Of a stretch of 64,000 nt of DNA, positions 10,595 through 19,893 are shown one piece after another. The notes under the pieces are model-generated. The model saw nothing but the letters and a program-made list of their open reading frames with translations, searched no databases and had not been told where the DNA came from. How positions within the stretch are numbered: the first letter of the stretch is position 1; the number at the start of each line of letters is the position of its first letter. Origin of the DNA: Rheinheimera pleomorphica (lineage in GTDB: Bacteria; Pseudomonadota; Gammaproteobacteria; Enterobacterales; Alteromonadaceae); NCBI RefSeq assembly GCF_011634895.1, contig NZ_SIRR01000012.1, positions 186,001 to 250,000 on the forward strand. The letters are read 5' to 3'. The translations under genes and the position numbers were made by a program.

Positions 10595-12064
10595 TTATTC
10601 CTCCCAGTTACGATCATCGCGTGCCAGCATCGAAATGGCCGCTACCGGGCCCCAGCTGCCGGCCTGATAGGTTTTTGGCGGTTCATTGCTGGTTTTCCAG
10701 GCATCCAGAATGCTATCTACCCACTTCCAGGCATGTTCTACTTCGTCGCGGCGGACAAACAGATACTGGTTGCCTAACATGGCTTCAAGTAGCAAGCGCT
10801 CATAGGCATCAGCAATACGCTGCGATTTAAAGGTTTCGTCGAAACTTAAATCCAGTTTGCTTTCCTGCAAGCGCATATGCTCGCCCAGGCCAGGAATTTT
10901 ATTTAATACCTGAATTTCCACGCCTTCATCAGGCTGTAAACGAATAATCAGTTTATTCGCCGGTAACTGGCTGTACGTAGCATGAAAAATATTGTGCGGT
11001 TGCGGCTTAAAGCAAATCACCACCTCACTGAGTTTCGACGCCATGCGTTTACCGGTACGCAGGTAAAACGGCACGCCTGCCCAGCGCCAGTTGTCGATAT
11101 CCACTTTAATGGCGACAAAGGTCTCGGTTTTACTGTTCGCCCGCGCGCCCTCTTCTTCCAGGTAACCGGGCGCCGCTTTGCCGGCAACAAAGCCACTGGC
11201 GTACTGGCCGCGCACGGTTTTTTCCTGAATATTGCTGATATCAATACGGCGCAGCGCTTTGAGCACCTTTAACTTTTCATCGCGGATACTGTCCGCATCC
11301 AGCCGTGCCGGCGGCTCCATGGCGATAAGTGTTAATACCTGCAGTAAATGGTTTTGTACCATATCGCGCATTTGGCCGGCATCATCATAATAGCTCCAGC
11401 GGCCTTCAACGCCCACTTCCTCTGCTACGGTGATCTGCACATGGTCGATAGAATTATGATCCCAGTTACCAGCAAAAATGGCGTTAGCAAAACGCAGGGC
11501 TAACAGATTCAGCACTGTTTCTTTGCCCAGGTAATGGTCGATACGATAAATCTGACTTTCTTTAAAAAACTCGGCCACCTGATCGTTAATTACTTTCGAT
11601 GAAGCCAGATCGTGACCAATCGGTTTTTCAAGTACTACCCGTGCCGGCTCTGCGGCCAATCCGGCTACCGCCAGGCCTTTACAAATAGCACCAAATAATG
11701 ACGGCGGCGTAGCAAAATAACTTACCGGTACCCGTTTACTGCTATCGGTTACTGCAGACAGCTTGTTGTAATCCTGCTCGTTTGTCAGGTCCAGCTGAAC
11801 ATAGACCAGTTTTTGTTGTAAGCGCTGCCAGACATCTTGGTCCAGCGGCTCTTTTAAAAACTTATTCAAGTTGGTTAGCACCAGCTCGGCATAAGCTTCT
11901 GTAGACATATCGTCACGTGCTACACCGATGATGCGTGACTCAGGGCAGAGTAAAGCGGCTTTTTCCAGCTGATACATTGCCGGTAATAGCTTGCGCCGGG
12001 CTAAATCGCCCTTAGTACCAAACAAAATTAAATCACATGCCGAATTCTGTGCTGTTGTCGTCAT
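10595..12064 (-). CDS. zwf: Glucose-6-phosphate 1-dehydrogenase
   Basis: Oxidises glucose-6-phosphate with NADP+ (or NAD+) to 6-phosphogluconolactone and is the first gene of the Entner-Doudoroff operon. The 489 residues match the family. The dinucleotide motif is FGTKGDLARRKLLPA (15-29), and the substrate-binding signature RIDHYLGKE lies at 174-182, with VLEKPIGHD just before it. A perfect HexR palindrome is centred about 90 nt upstream, and a shorter inverted repeat sits 20 nt before the start codon, so HexR repression is the likely control. Confidence 0.97.
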   Translation of the reverse strand: MTTTAQNSACDLILFGTKGDLARRKLLPAMYQLEKAALLCPESRIIGVARDDMSTEAYAELVLTNLNKFLKEPLDQDVWQRLQQKLVYVQLDLTNEQDYNKLSAVTDSSKRVPVSYFATPPSLFGAICKGLAVAGLAAEPARVVLEKPIGHDLASSKVINDQVAEFFKESQIYRIDHYLGKETVLNLLALRFANAIFAGNWDHNSIDHVQITVAEEVGVEGRWSYYDDAGQMRDMVQNHLLQVLTLIAMEPPARLDADSIRDEKLKVLKALRRIDISNIQEKTVRGQYASGFVAGKAAPGYLEEEGARANSKTETFVAIKVDIDNWRWAGVPFYLRTGKRMASKLSEVVICFKPQPHNIFHATYSQLPANKLIIRLQPDEGVEIQVLNKIPGLGEHMRLQESKLDLSFDETFKSQRIADAYERLLLEAMLGNQYLFVRRDEVEHAWKWVDSILDAWKTSNEPPKTYQAGSWGPVAAISMLARDDRNWEE

Positions 12065-12083
12065 AACTGACCCTTGATTTAGA

Positions 12084-12095
12084 TGTAATTTTACA
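12084..12095. promoter_or_regulatory. Short inverted repeat next to zwf start, HexR-half-site-like
   Basis: TGTAATTTTACA contains both HexR-type half sites, TGTAA and TTACA, but with a spacing 3 nt shorter than the canonical 15-mer at 12146-12160. It ends 20 nt before the zwf ATG. Function is unproven; it could be a secondary or decayed operator. Confidence 0.35.
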
Positions 12096-12145
12096 ACACT
12101 TAAGCCATACTAGCGCAGCATAACGGGGTTGTAAACCGGATATCT

Positions 12146-12160
12146 TGTAATTAAATTACA
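12146..12160. promoter_or_regulatory. HexR operator between zwf and hexR
   Basis: TGTAATTAAATTACA is a perfect palindrome apart from its central base and matches the known gammaproteobacterial HexR consensus. It sits 82 nt upstream of zwf and 159 nt upstream of hexR, so it can serve both the ED operon and hexR autoregulation. Confidence 0.85.
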
Positions 12161-12318
12161 GATTGCGTAATGTTTTGACTATTCTTATATAATAAGGCAG
12201 CCTTAGCAATCGATCTGTGGTTTTGTGGTAAATTTAATACCATTCTGATAACCGATCTGAAGAGCGACATGCTGTGTTACACCCTGTATCAGCCTAATTA
12301 TAAGTCAGGAATCGCCGG

Positions 12319-13176
12319 ATGAACGTGCTGGAAAAAATCGTTAATAGCGTCAACAATTTTAGTAAGTCAGAACGCAAGGTAGCAGACGTCATTCTGGCTA
12401 ACCCGCAAACTACTATTCACAGCAGTATAGCGGCTTTGGCTAAAATGGCAGATGTCAGTGAACCAACGGTTAATCGTTTTTGTCGCCGTCTCGATACCAA
12501 GGGCTTTCCCGACTTTAAATTGCACTTGGCGCAAAGCCTGGCCAATGGCACGCCTTACGTTAACCGCCATGTTGAAGAAGAAGACGGGCCTGAAGCCTAC
12601 ACCGCTAAAATTTTTGAATCCACCATGGCTGCACTCGACACAGCACGGCAACATGTTGATATCAATACAGTTAATCGGGCTGTTGATGTGTTAACTCAGG
12701 CGAAAAAGATTTCATTTTTTGGCCTGGGTGCCTCAGCGTCTGTGGCACATGATGCACAAAATAAGTTTTTCCGTTTTAACGTACCTGTGGTGTGTTTTGA
12801 TGACATCGTTATGCAGCGTATGAGCGCGATAAATAGCGCTGAGGGGGATGTTGTTGTGTGTATTAGTCATACCGGACGGACGAAAAACTTGTGTGACATT
12901 GCCGCTATCGCCCGCGAAAATGATGCCACCGTGATAGGCATTACCGCCTATGACAGCCCACTCGCCAAAGAATGCACCCTGGTATTGTCGCTGGATGTGC
13001 CGGAAGATACCGACATGTATATGCCAATGGCATCACGGGTGGCGCAGTTGGTACTGATTGATATTCTGGCCACTGGCTTTACGCTACGCCGGGGTAGCAA
13101 GTTCCGTGAAAACCTGAAAAAGGTAAAAGACAGCCTGCGCGGCTCACGCTTTGATAAAAAAGACTTCAATAACTGA
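12319..13176 (+). CDS. hexR: HexR, RpiR-family regulator of central carbon metabolism
   Basis: A 285-residue regulator with an N-terminal RpiR helix-turn-helix (about 1-77, ADVSEPTVNRFCRRLDTKGFPDFK) and a C-terminal SIS sugar-phosphate isomerase-like domain (about 120-260, FFGLGASASVAHDAQ and CISHTGRTKN). In relatives HexR binds KDPG as inducer, represses zwf-edd-eda and pyk genes, and activates gluconeogenic ones. AGGA lies 8 nt before the ATG. It is divergent from its presumed target operon, and HexR palindromes occur on both sides of the gene. Confidence 0.95.
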   Translation: MNVLEKIVNSVNNFSKSERKVADVILANPQTTIHSSIAALAKMADVSEPTVNRFCRRLDTKGFPDFKLHLAQSLANGTPYVNRHVEEEDGPEAYTAKIFESTMAALDTARQHVDINTVNRAVDVLTQAKKISFFGLGASASVAHDAQNKFFRFNVPVVCFDDIVMQRMSAINSAEGDVVVCISHTGRTKNLCDIAAIARENDATVIGITAYDSPLAKECTLVLSLDVPEDTDMYMPMASRVAQLVLIDILATGFTLRRGSKFRENLKKVKDSLRGSRFDKKDFNN

Positions 13177-13241
13177 TGGCGGGCGCAGTTGTTTGCCAAC
13201 TGCGCCAACCTGTCGCTTTTCTTCATCCTGTTGCTGTATTC

Positions 13242-13256
13242 TGTAATAAAATTACA
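13242..13256. promoter_or_regulatory. HexR operator upstream of pykA
   Basis: TGTAATAAAATTACA differs from the zwf/hexR site at one position near the centre. It lies 51 nt before the pykA start and 65 nt after the hexR stop, which suits repression of pykA by HexR. Confidence 0.85.
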
Positions 13257-13307
13257 TTACACTAACGTCAGGTCATACACCCTCTTTGCAACAAGCAGGA
13301 AAACACC

Positions 13308-14744
13308 ATGCACAGAAGAACTAAAATTGTCGCCACCCTTGGTCCGGCTACCAGCACGCAACAGTCGATTGAAAAACTGATTCAAGCCGGAGCGTCGGTT
13401 TTCAGGTTAAATTTCTCGCATGGCAGTGCTGATGACCATCGCGAACGGGCCGCTATGGTGCGCGCTGCAGCAGACAAGCTTGGTGCACATGTCGCTATTT
13501 TAGGCGATTTACAGGGTCCGAAAATTCGTGTGTCTACCTTTAAAAACGGCGCCGTGCTGTTAGCAGAAGGCCAGCCTTATGTGTTGGATGCCCAGCTGGC
13601 AAAAGGTGAAGGCGACGAGCAGCAAGTAGGCATTGATTACAAAGAGTTACCCCAGGACGTTAACGCCGGTGACTTATTGTTGCTGGATGATGGCCGTATT
13701 CAGCTAACTGTTGACCGGGTGGAAGGTAGCCGGGTACATACCACTGTTACCGTTGGCGGTAAGCTGAGCAATAATAAAGGCATTAACCGCCAGGGCGGCG
13801 GATTAACAGCCCCTGCCCTGACCGAAAAAGACAAACGCGATATTGTTACTGCCGCTCAAATTGATGTCGATTTTCTGGCTGTATCTTTCCCGCGTTGTGG
13901 CGATGATTTACGTCTGGCACGTGAGCTGGCACAGGCAGCCGGCTCTGAGGCCCGTATTATGGCGAAAATTGAACGCGCCGAAGCCGTTGCCGATAACGAC
14001 ACCCTGGATGATATTATCCGCGCCTCTGATGCGGTAATGGTTGCCCGTGGCGATTTAGGTGTTGAGATTGGCGATGCTGAGTTAGTCGGTCAGCAAAAAC
14101 GCATTATCGCCCGCTCGCGTCAGCTCAATCGTGTGGTGATCACCGCCACCCAGATGATGGAGTCGATGATTGAAAGCCCAATGCCGACCCGCGCTGAAGT
14201 AATGGATGTGGCCAATGCCGTACTTGATGGCACGGACGCGGTCATGTTGTCAGCCGAAACGGCAGCCGGTAAATACCCGACTGAAACAGTAAAAGCGATG
14301 GCCCGCGTATGTGATGGTGCCGAGAAGCACCCCAGTGTGCAAATTTCTAAGCACCGCATGGATGTCACCTTTACTGAGATCAGCGAAACTATCGCTTTAT
14401 CAGCCATGTACGCAGCGAATCATCTGGAAGGCATTAAAGCCATTATTACCCTGACAGAGTCTGGTTACACCGCTAAACTGATGTCGCGCATTACCTCGCC
14501 ACAGCCAATTTATGCGCTGTCTCGCCATACCAAGACATTGAATAAAATGGCATTGTACCGCGGTGTTTACCCGGCATTTTTTGACAGCACGGCATTGAAT
14601 GGTCAGCTGCTGGCCGATGCGGCTATCGATGCCGTACGTGACAAAGCCGGCCTGAAAAGTGGCGATCTGGTGATTATGACGCATGGCGATGTGATGGAAA
14701 CCGTCGGTGCTTCTAACACCTGCAAAATTGTGCAGGTTAAATAG
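13308..14744 (+). CDS. pykA: Pyruvate kinase II
   Basis: Converts PEP and ADP to pyruvate and ATP. At 478 residues it is close in length and sequence to E. coli PykA (480), for example [24 protein letters not shown] and [11 protein letters not shown]. The active-site region includes MAKIERAEA (catalytic Lys) and [12 protein letters not shown], with the K+/Mg2+ sites in the barrel, followed by the PK C-terminal allosteric domain (about 355-478). The HexR operator in front shows it is part of the same regulon as the ED operon. A strong terminator follows. Confidence 0.97.
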   Translation: MHRRTKIVATLGPATSTQQSIEKLIQAGASVFRLNFSHGSADDHRERAAMVRAAADKLGAHVAILGDLQGPKIRVSTFKNGAVLLAEGQPYVLDAQLAKGEGDEQQVGIDYKELPQDVNAGDLLLLDDGRIQLTVDRVEGSRVHTTVTVGGKLSNNKGINRQGGGLTAPALTEKDKRDIVTAAQIDVDFLAVSFPRCGDDLRLARELAQAAGSEARIMAKIERAEAVADNDTLDDIIRASDAVMVARGDLGVEIGDAELVGQQKRIIARSRQLNRVVITATQMMESMIESPMPTRAEVMDVANAVLDGTDAVMLSAETAAGKYPTETVKAMARVCDGAEKHPSVQISKHRMDVTFTEISETIALSAMYAANHLEGIKAIITLTESGYTAKLMSRITSPQPIYALSRHTKTLNKMALYRGVYPAFFDSTALNGQLLADAAIDAVRDKAGLKSGDLVIMTHGDVMETVGASNTCKIVQVK

Positions 14745-14767
14745 CACTGTCTCTGTTACATTGATGC

Positions 14768-14794
14768 AAAGGGCTCATTGAGCCCTTTTCTATT
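14768..14794 (+). terminator. Rho-independent terminator of pykA
   Basis: AAAGGGCTC (14768-14776) pairs perfectly with GAGCCCTTT (14780-14788) across an ATT loop, followed by a T-rich run. It lies 23 nt after the stop. Confidence 0.85.
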
Positions 14795-14800
14795 TCTGGT

Positions 14801-15772
14801 TTAAAACACATCCCGTTGCAGCTTTCTGACCCGTCGCGCTTCACGGTACTGCACAAACTGCGGTGCCAACGCCGTAAGTGCCGAGCCAGCGACAACGAAC
14901 ACCGCTCCCAGCCAGGACCACAGATTAAGCGGCTGTGCCGTTAAATAAGCCGGAAACCACCAGGCCACTAAAGCGGCAAACAGTATGGTAAACAACGGCG
15001 TGACCGCCAGTACGGCGCTGACTTTAGACGCTTCCCAATGGTGCAGTGCTTCGGCAAAGGCGCCGTAAGCGACGACTGTATTCAGACAGCAAAAAATCAG
15101 TAAGCCCCAGTGCAGCAAACTCATATCAATAAAAGGCCGGTAATCGGCCAGCGGTAAAAAGGCGACACTGCCGGCAACATACAACAGATACATAATTTGT
15201 TTTGAGCCCAAATGCACTAGCAGTTGCTTTTGCGCCAGTGCATAGCCAGCCCAGGTAACCGCCGCCGCTATAATTAACAAAACGCCCAGCGTCTCAGTAC
15301 CTGCCTGCAGTATCAGCGCGACCAGTCGCTCGTTAAAAAACAACAGTAAACCGGCAACCAGCAATAAGGCCCCTGCTTTTTGCCACAACAGCAAACGCTC
15401 TTTAAAAATGATCACGCCGCCTAGCATCATCAAAAAGGGCGCTAACTGAATCACCACCTGGCCGGTTTCAGCCGTTAAAAAGTTTAGCCCGCTCAGGTAC
15501 ATAATATAGTTAGATAACAGCCCCATGACGGCAATAAGCAGCAGCCAGGCAATTTTGCGGCTGCGCAGTAAGGCCAGCCTGGGGAGTTTGCCGCGGGCCG
15601 CCAGCCAAAGCCCCACAATCAGTGCGGCAGAGACAAAGCGGATCGCTGTGATGGTGTTCGCCGTCATAATATCCAGCAGCATTTTCAATGCTATCGGCAA
15701 GATGCCCCATAAAATGGCAGTCGTCAGCGCCAATAGCAGCCCTAACATGCTTTTACCTGTGGTCTGGTGCAT
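14801..15772 (-). CDS. EamA-family (DMT) inner-membrane transporter
   Basis: A 323-residue protein with ten predicted hydrophobic segments arranged as two EamA repeats (about 10-146 and 160-300). The typical repeat openings are ALTTAILWGILPIALK and AAAVTWAGYALAQKQL. DMT exporters move amino acids, metabolites or drugs; the substrate here cannot be inferred. The C-terminus is cytoplasmic and basic (REARRVRKLQR). The gene converges on pykA and shares the 200-nt upstream region with pfkA. The ribosome site is weak (GGA 10 nt before the ATG). Confidence 0.85.
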   Translation of the reverse strand: MHQTTGKSMLGLLLALTTAILWGILPIALKMLLDIMTANTITAIRFVSAALIVGLWLAARGKLPRLALLRSRKIAWLLLIAVMGLLSNYIMYLSGLNFLTAETGQVVIQLAPFLMMLGGVIIFKERLLLWQKAGALLLVAGLLLFFNERLVALILQAGTETLGVLLIIAAAVTWAGYALAQKQLLVHLGSKQIMYLLYVAGSVAFLPLADYRPFIDMSLLHWGLLIFCCLNTVVAYGAFAEALHHWEASKVSAVLAVTPLFTILFAALVAWWFPAYLTAQPLNLWSWLGAVFVVAGSALTALAPQFVQYREARRVRKLQRDVF

Positions 15773-15972
15773 TAGTGTGGTTCCGGTGCGGCCTGTTCAG
15801 GCTCAAGTCGCTGTATGGTGGACGTTATTATATTTTCGCTTATTCCCCCCTGTTTGTCTGTAGTATTGCGCGGCAGACTCGACTAATGTACTAACTGTTG
15901 CGGCATATCAAGTTAGCCTGGTGTGAATGGCCGTTATACTGTTGTATTAAGCAACTCTGAGTGAGCAGGACA

Positions 15973-16956
15973 ATGATCAAACGTATTGGTGTACTAACGT
16001 CCGGCGGTGATGCGCCGGGTATGAACGCAGCCATCCGCGCCATAGTGCTCACTGGTGCCGCGCACAATATCGATGTCATTGGCTTTCGGCATGGTTTTAA
16101 CGGCTTGCTGGAACAAGATTACCAGACACTGCTGCCGCAGCATGTACAACATATTATCCAGCATGGTGGTACTGTGTTAAAAAGTGCCCGCTGCAAAGCC
16201 CTGCATAGCGACGCCGGGGCACAGCAAGCGGCCGACGCACTGCACAACTTAGCGTTAGATGCGCTAATCATTATCGGCGGTGATGGCAGCTTTCGCGGCG
16301 CTTTGGCAATAGCAGCGCATTATCGGGGGCAAATCATCGGCGTACCGGGCACTATTGATAACGATGTCGACGGTACCGACTACACTATTGGCTTTGCGAC
16401 CGCCATTGATACGGCGCTGGATGCAATTGATAAAATCCGCGACACCGCAGATGCCTTTGAGCGCATTTTTCTGGTGGAGCTGATGGGACGACATTCCGGT
16501 TATATCACGCTATCGGCGGGTATTGCTGCCGGTGCAGAGCAGATTATCTGTCCTGAATTTGGCCGTTTAGACGATCTCAACAGCCTGCTGACGCCAATAC
16601 AACATGCACAGCTTTTGCGCGGTAAAAGCAGTTACATTATCGTTGTTGCAGAGAACAGCTACCCGGGGGGAACGACAGCACTGGCCGAAGCGCTATGCGC
16701 TGAGCTGGGCATTGAATGCCGCGCCTGTATACTGGGCCATATTCAACGCGGAGGCTCACCGGTCGGCGCTGACAGAATTCTGGCAACCAAGCTGGGGGCT
16801 TTTGCGGTAGAGCAATTAGTGCAGGGAGCCCATTTGGTAATGGCTGGCGAAGTCAGCCAGCGGGCCGTGTTATATCCGTTGGCACAAACCGGCGATAAGA
16901 AAAAGCAGATAGACCCCTATTTGGTACGCTGGCAACAATATATTGCCAGCGACTGA
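15973..16956 (+). CDS. pfkA: ATP-dependent 6-phosphofructokinase
   Basis: Phosphorylates fructose-6-phosphate to fructose-1,6-bisphosphate, the committed step of the Embden-Meyerhof route. The ATG at 15973 gives 327 residues and the family N-terminus MIKRIGVLTSGGDAPGMN; a GTG at 15961 has no ribosome site. The ATP form is indicated by GGDGS at 102-106 and PGTIDND at 125-131 (a Gly where PPi-dependent enzymes have Lys). Its presence next to a full ED operon means both glycolytic routes are available. It converges on the LytTR regulator with only 7 nt between stops. Confidence 0.95.
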   Translation: MIKRIGVLTSGGDAPGMNAAIRAIVLTGAAHNIDVIGFRHGFNGLLEQDYQTLLPQHVQHIIQHGGTVLKSARCKALHSDAGAQQAADALHNLALDALIIIGGDGSFRGALAIAAHYRGQIIGVPGTIDNDVDGTDYTIGFATAIDTALDAIDKIRDTADAFERIFLVELMGRHSGYITLSAGIAAGAEQIICPEFGRLDDLNSLLTPIQHAQLLRGKSSYIIVVAENSYPGGTTALAEALCAELGIECRACILGHIQRGGSPVGADRILATKLGAFAVEQLVQGAHLVMAGEVSQRAVLYPLAQTGDKKKQIDPYLVRWQQYIASD

Positions 16957-16963
16957 TCACCGC

Positions 16964-17782
16964 TTACTGGTTAAACACCTGTTTTACGCGGTCTTTGTAA
17001 CTGCGGCTTACTTTTACTGCCTGGCCATTGGTGAGCATCAACTGATGCTCACCATTCGCCAGCATTTGCAGCTTAGCTATAGTGTGCACATTGACGATGG
17101 CAGAGCGATGCACACGGACAAACAGTTTAGGGTCCAGCTCTTGCTCCAACTCTTTCATGGTGCGCCTTAAAATATGCGTTTGACCATCACGGGTATGAAT
17201 ACACATATAATCGCCGGCAGCATCCACCCACTCTATTGCCGCTACCGGTACCCGGGTGATTTCACCGCTATCTTTTATGCTGATGGCATCGGGAAAACGG
17301 TCGTTAACGACAGGCTCAGCATTATCTAAACGTTGTAAGATATTGTCGGCATCATCACCGGTTAATTTTGCAACGGCTTCAGCCAGTTGCCCCTTATGCT
17401 TTTGCGTATCCTGTGCCTGATAAATCTTCAGTACTTTTTCTACCGCCTGCTTTAACCGCTCAGGTTCAACCGGTTTTAACACATAGTCCAGTGCATTCAC
17501 TTCAAAGGCATTATACGCATAGTGGTCATACGCCGTGACGAAGATAATGTAGGGCAAGCTCACCTGCTCTGCCTGCAACTGCTTTAGCACAGCAAAGCCG
17601 TCCATACCGGGCATTTCGACGTCTAAAAAGACTAAATCCGGTTTTAACTCTGCGATCTGCTCTATTGCCTGCTGGCCATTGCTACACTGGGCAATCACAT
17701 CCAGTTCGGCAAACTCTGCCAGGCGCACCATCATTCCCTTGCGGGCTAAAGGTTCATCATCGACTACTATTACCTTAAGCAT
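16964..17782 (-). CDS. LytTR-family response regulator
   Basis: A 272-residue two-domain regulator. The receiver domain (1-120) has the acidic pocket VDDEP, phospho-acceptor Asp54 in LVFLDVEMPGMDG, Thr in FVTAYD and Lys in VLKPVE. A linker of about 40 residues leads to a LytTR DNA-binding domain (about 165-270, IEWVDAAGDYMCIHT, RTMKELEQEL, FVRVHRSAIVN). Relatives include AlgR, LytR and BtsR. Its start overlaps the end of the kinase gene upstream by 8 nt, so the two form a coupled pair. The target genes are unknown. Confidence 0.92.
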   Translation of the reverse strand: MLKVIVVDDEPLARKGMMVRLAEFAELDVIAQCSNGQQAIEQIAELKPDLVFLDVEMPGMDGFAVLKQLQAEQVSLPYIIFVTAYDHYAYNAFEVNALDYVLKPVEPERLKQAVEKVLKIYQAQDTQKHKGQLAEAVAKLTGDDADNILQRLDNAEPVVNDRFPDAISIKDSGEITRVPVAAIEWVDAAGDYMCIHTRDGQTHILRRTMKELEQELDPKLFVRVHRSAIVNVHTIAKLQMLANGEHQLMLTNGQAVKVSRSYKDRVKQVFNQ

Positions 17783-18857
17783 GTTCCTGTTCCGTTTTTT
17801 CTAATTGTAATGGAATTCTGATATTTACTTTTAAACCGCGCGGCTGGTTATGGGTTAACACCAGGGCAAAATTATTATCATACAGTGCCGACAACCGCTC
17901 TTTGGTATTGACCAGGCCGACACCGCTATCGCTGCTTTTCGGTAACCCATTGGTAATATTCATGCCCGGGCCATTGTCCGCCACTTCCAACAATAAATCG
18001 TGGCCAAACTTTTTTGCCGTTATAGCAATTTCGCCACCATTAATCTGGCTGGCGACAGCATACTTTATCGCGTTTTCGATCAGCGGCTGCAAGATTAAAC
18101 TGGGTACCAACGCCTTTTCTGTGCCGTCTTCCAAATCAAACACCACTGCTAAGCGCTCAGAAAATCGCACTTTTTCAATTTCTAAATACAACCGCGCCGC
18201 GTAAACCTCTTGTTCCAGCGGCACCTTGTTAATGGGATCTTTGTACAACGAATAGCGTAAAAAGTCACTAAGCCTTGTCACCATTTTATTGGCCGTGTCG
18301 GTTTCGTTAATTAATACCAGGGTGGAAATGGCATTTAATGTATTAAATAAAAAATGCGGGTTTAGCTGATAGCGCAGCATTTTAAGCTGCGCTTCGTGCG
18401 CCTTGTTGGTGGCAGTTAGCAGTTTTTGCTTTTCCAGCTGCAGGGTTTGATAGTACTTAATGCCAAAATATAAGCCGCTCCAACTTAGCATTACGTAAAA
18501 CGCAAACGGCGTATCGCGGATGTATTTTAGCCAGTCGTCCGGGCGCGCGCCATGGCGATAGATTTCCCAGTAATTAAAGTTGCGCACCGCTGTCCAAATT
18601 GCTGCCGTTAAGAAAGCCAGCAACAGTACGGTTAATGCCAGTTTCCACGGCACCCAATGCCAAATCCGTTGATAGGCATAGCGCAGCGGTATAGTAATTA
18701 ACCAGCCTAAGTAAGAATCCAGCGCCACAACAATAAGATATGCATCGCGGGTTTCCAGTACCAGCGAGTTCAGATAATTGACGATAGCAAAACCAAGCCA
18801 GCCTAAGGTATGGAGGATCCAGAACTGACGGTTGCGATCTTCAAATGCTTTATACAA
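17775..18857 (-). CDS. LytS/AlgZ-type sensor histidine kinase
   Basis: A 360-residue membrane kinase of the His_kinase (PF06580) group. Four hydrophobic segments occupy residues 12-135 (about 12-32, 40-60, 72-92, 118-134). The phospho-acceptor is His168 in YQLNPHFLFNTLNAI, and the C-terminal ATPase shows LIENAIKYAV, DNGPGM and GVGLVNTKERL. The start appears to be TTG at 18857 (AGG 8 nt upstream), since no Met precedes the first membrane segment. No periplasmic sensor domain is present, so it probably senses through its membrane segments. Confidence 0.9.
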   Translation of the reverse strand: MYKAFEDRNRQFWILHTLGWLGFAIVNYLNSLVLETRDAYLIVVALDSYLGWLITIPLRYAYQRIWHWVPWKLALTVLLLAFLTAAIWTAVRNFNYWEIYRHGARPDDWLKYIRDTPFAFYVMLSWSGLYFGIKYYQTLQLEKQKLLTATNKAHEAQLKMLRYQLNPHFLFNTLNAISTLVLINETDTANKMVTRLSDFLRYSLYKDPINKVPLEQEVYAARLYLEIEKVRFSERLAVVFDLEDGTEKALVPSLILQPLIENAIKYAVASQINGGEIAITAKKFGHDLLLEVADNGPGMNITNGLPKSSDSGVGLVNTKERLSALYDNNFALVLTHNQPRGLKVNIRIPLQLEKTEQEHA

Positions 18858-18971
18858 AATATCAACCTGCAGGCCGAGCTGTTAATCGGCCGATTATAAC
18901 CAAAGCGCGGCCAAATACCTTAACCACTGACCGTGTTTGTCTAAGCGTTAATCGCATTCGCCTGTACTATT

Positions 18972-19370
18972 TTAGCCGAGCACCGGCGTCGGTTTTCTGT
19001 CCGGCCCCAGCGCAACAAAGGTAAAGCTGCCGGAAATGGCTTTGTGTTGATCATCGTTGTACATATGCTCAACAAAAATGTCGACATGAACACGGATACT
19101 GGTGCGCCCGACATGCTCTACTTTGGCCACCAGCTCTATAATGGTGCCGGCCGGAATAGACTCCTTAAAATCAACCCGGTCAGAGCTGACTGTCACCAGA
19201 GGCTTGCGGCAAAAACGCGTTGCAGCAATAAAGGCGGCTTCATCCATCCAGGCCAGGGCTTCGCCACCAAACAACGTATTGTGATGGTTAGTGCGCCCGG
19301 GAAATACCGTTTTGGTGACACGGGTAATGGCATGTTCCATCCGTTTTGCGATCAGTGCTTCGTTATTCAT
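18972..19370 (-). CDS. yciA: YciA-like acyl-CoA thioesterase
   Basis: A 132-residue hotdog-fold protein that hydrolyses acyl-CoA esters. The motif NTLFGGEALAWMDEAAFIAA (about residues 29-48) contains the catalytic Asp of the YciA/ACOT group, and HVGRTSIRVHVDIF forms the central strand. It is single-standing, between the LytS-type kinase and hinT on the same strand. Assignment to the family is firm, but the exact acyl chain preference is not. Confidence 0.87.
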   Translation of the reverse strand: MNNEALIAKRMEHAITRVTKTVFPGRTNHHNTLFGGEALAWMDEAAFIAATRFCRKPLVTVSSDRVDFKESIPAGTIIELVAKVEHVGRTSIRVHVDIFVEHMYNDDQHKAISGSFTFVALGPDRKPTPVLG

Positions 19371-19465
19371 AGTGGTTACTCAGGCTGTGATGTCGTTTTG
19401 CGTTAAGGCGGCGAATTTTATAAGAGTTAGACGCGATTGCAACCGTAATGCACAGAAATAGCTGC

Positions 19466-19816
19466 TTAGCGGCTTAACATAGGCCCAAGCGCCCGGCCAC
19501 CCACCAGATGCAAATGAATATGATACACCTCCTGCCCGCCATGCGCGTTGCAGTTCATGATCAGCCGGTAACCTTTATCAGCGATACCATGCTCTGCCGC
19601 CAGCTTGCGCGCAACGGTAAATAAACGCCCTAATGCTGCTTCGTGCCGGGCTTCGACATCGTTCACTGTTGGAATAAGCTGGTTTGGTACTAATAAAATG
19701 TGCACCGGAGCCCGTGGCCGAATGTCGCGAAAAGCCGTCACCAAATCATCCTGATATAAAATATCAGCGCTGGCTTCGCGGCGGATAATTTTACTGAACA
19801 CCGTTTCTGTTGCCAT
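19466..19816 (-). CDS. hinT: HIT family purine nucleoside phosphoramidase
   Basis: Hydrolyses AMP-lysine type phosphoramidates. The ATG at 19816 gives 116 residues with the family start [19 protein letters not shown] and AAGGA 7 nt upstream; the upstream extension is not supported. The histidine triad is HIHLHL, following the conserved GGQEVY. The gene is divergent from the M61 peptidase gene, with 77 nt between starts. Confidence 0.95.
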   Translation of the reverse strand: MATETVFSKIIRREASADILYQDDLVTAFRDIRPRAPVHILLVPNQLIPTVNDVEARHEAALGRLFTVARKLAAEHGIADKGYRLIMNCNAHGGQEVYHIHLHLVGGRALGPMLSR

Positions 19817-19893
19817 AACGTTTTCCTTCCCCTGTTTTAACGGCATAATAGCCAGCTTAATACGCCCGGCGGTGGCAGGCAAAGAGTAATACA

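Noticed and set aside
15961..15972. GTG at 15961 as the start of pfkA, adding four residues.
   Set aside because: The family N-terminus MIKRIGVLTSGGD begins at the ATG at 15973, and no ribosome site precedes the GTG.
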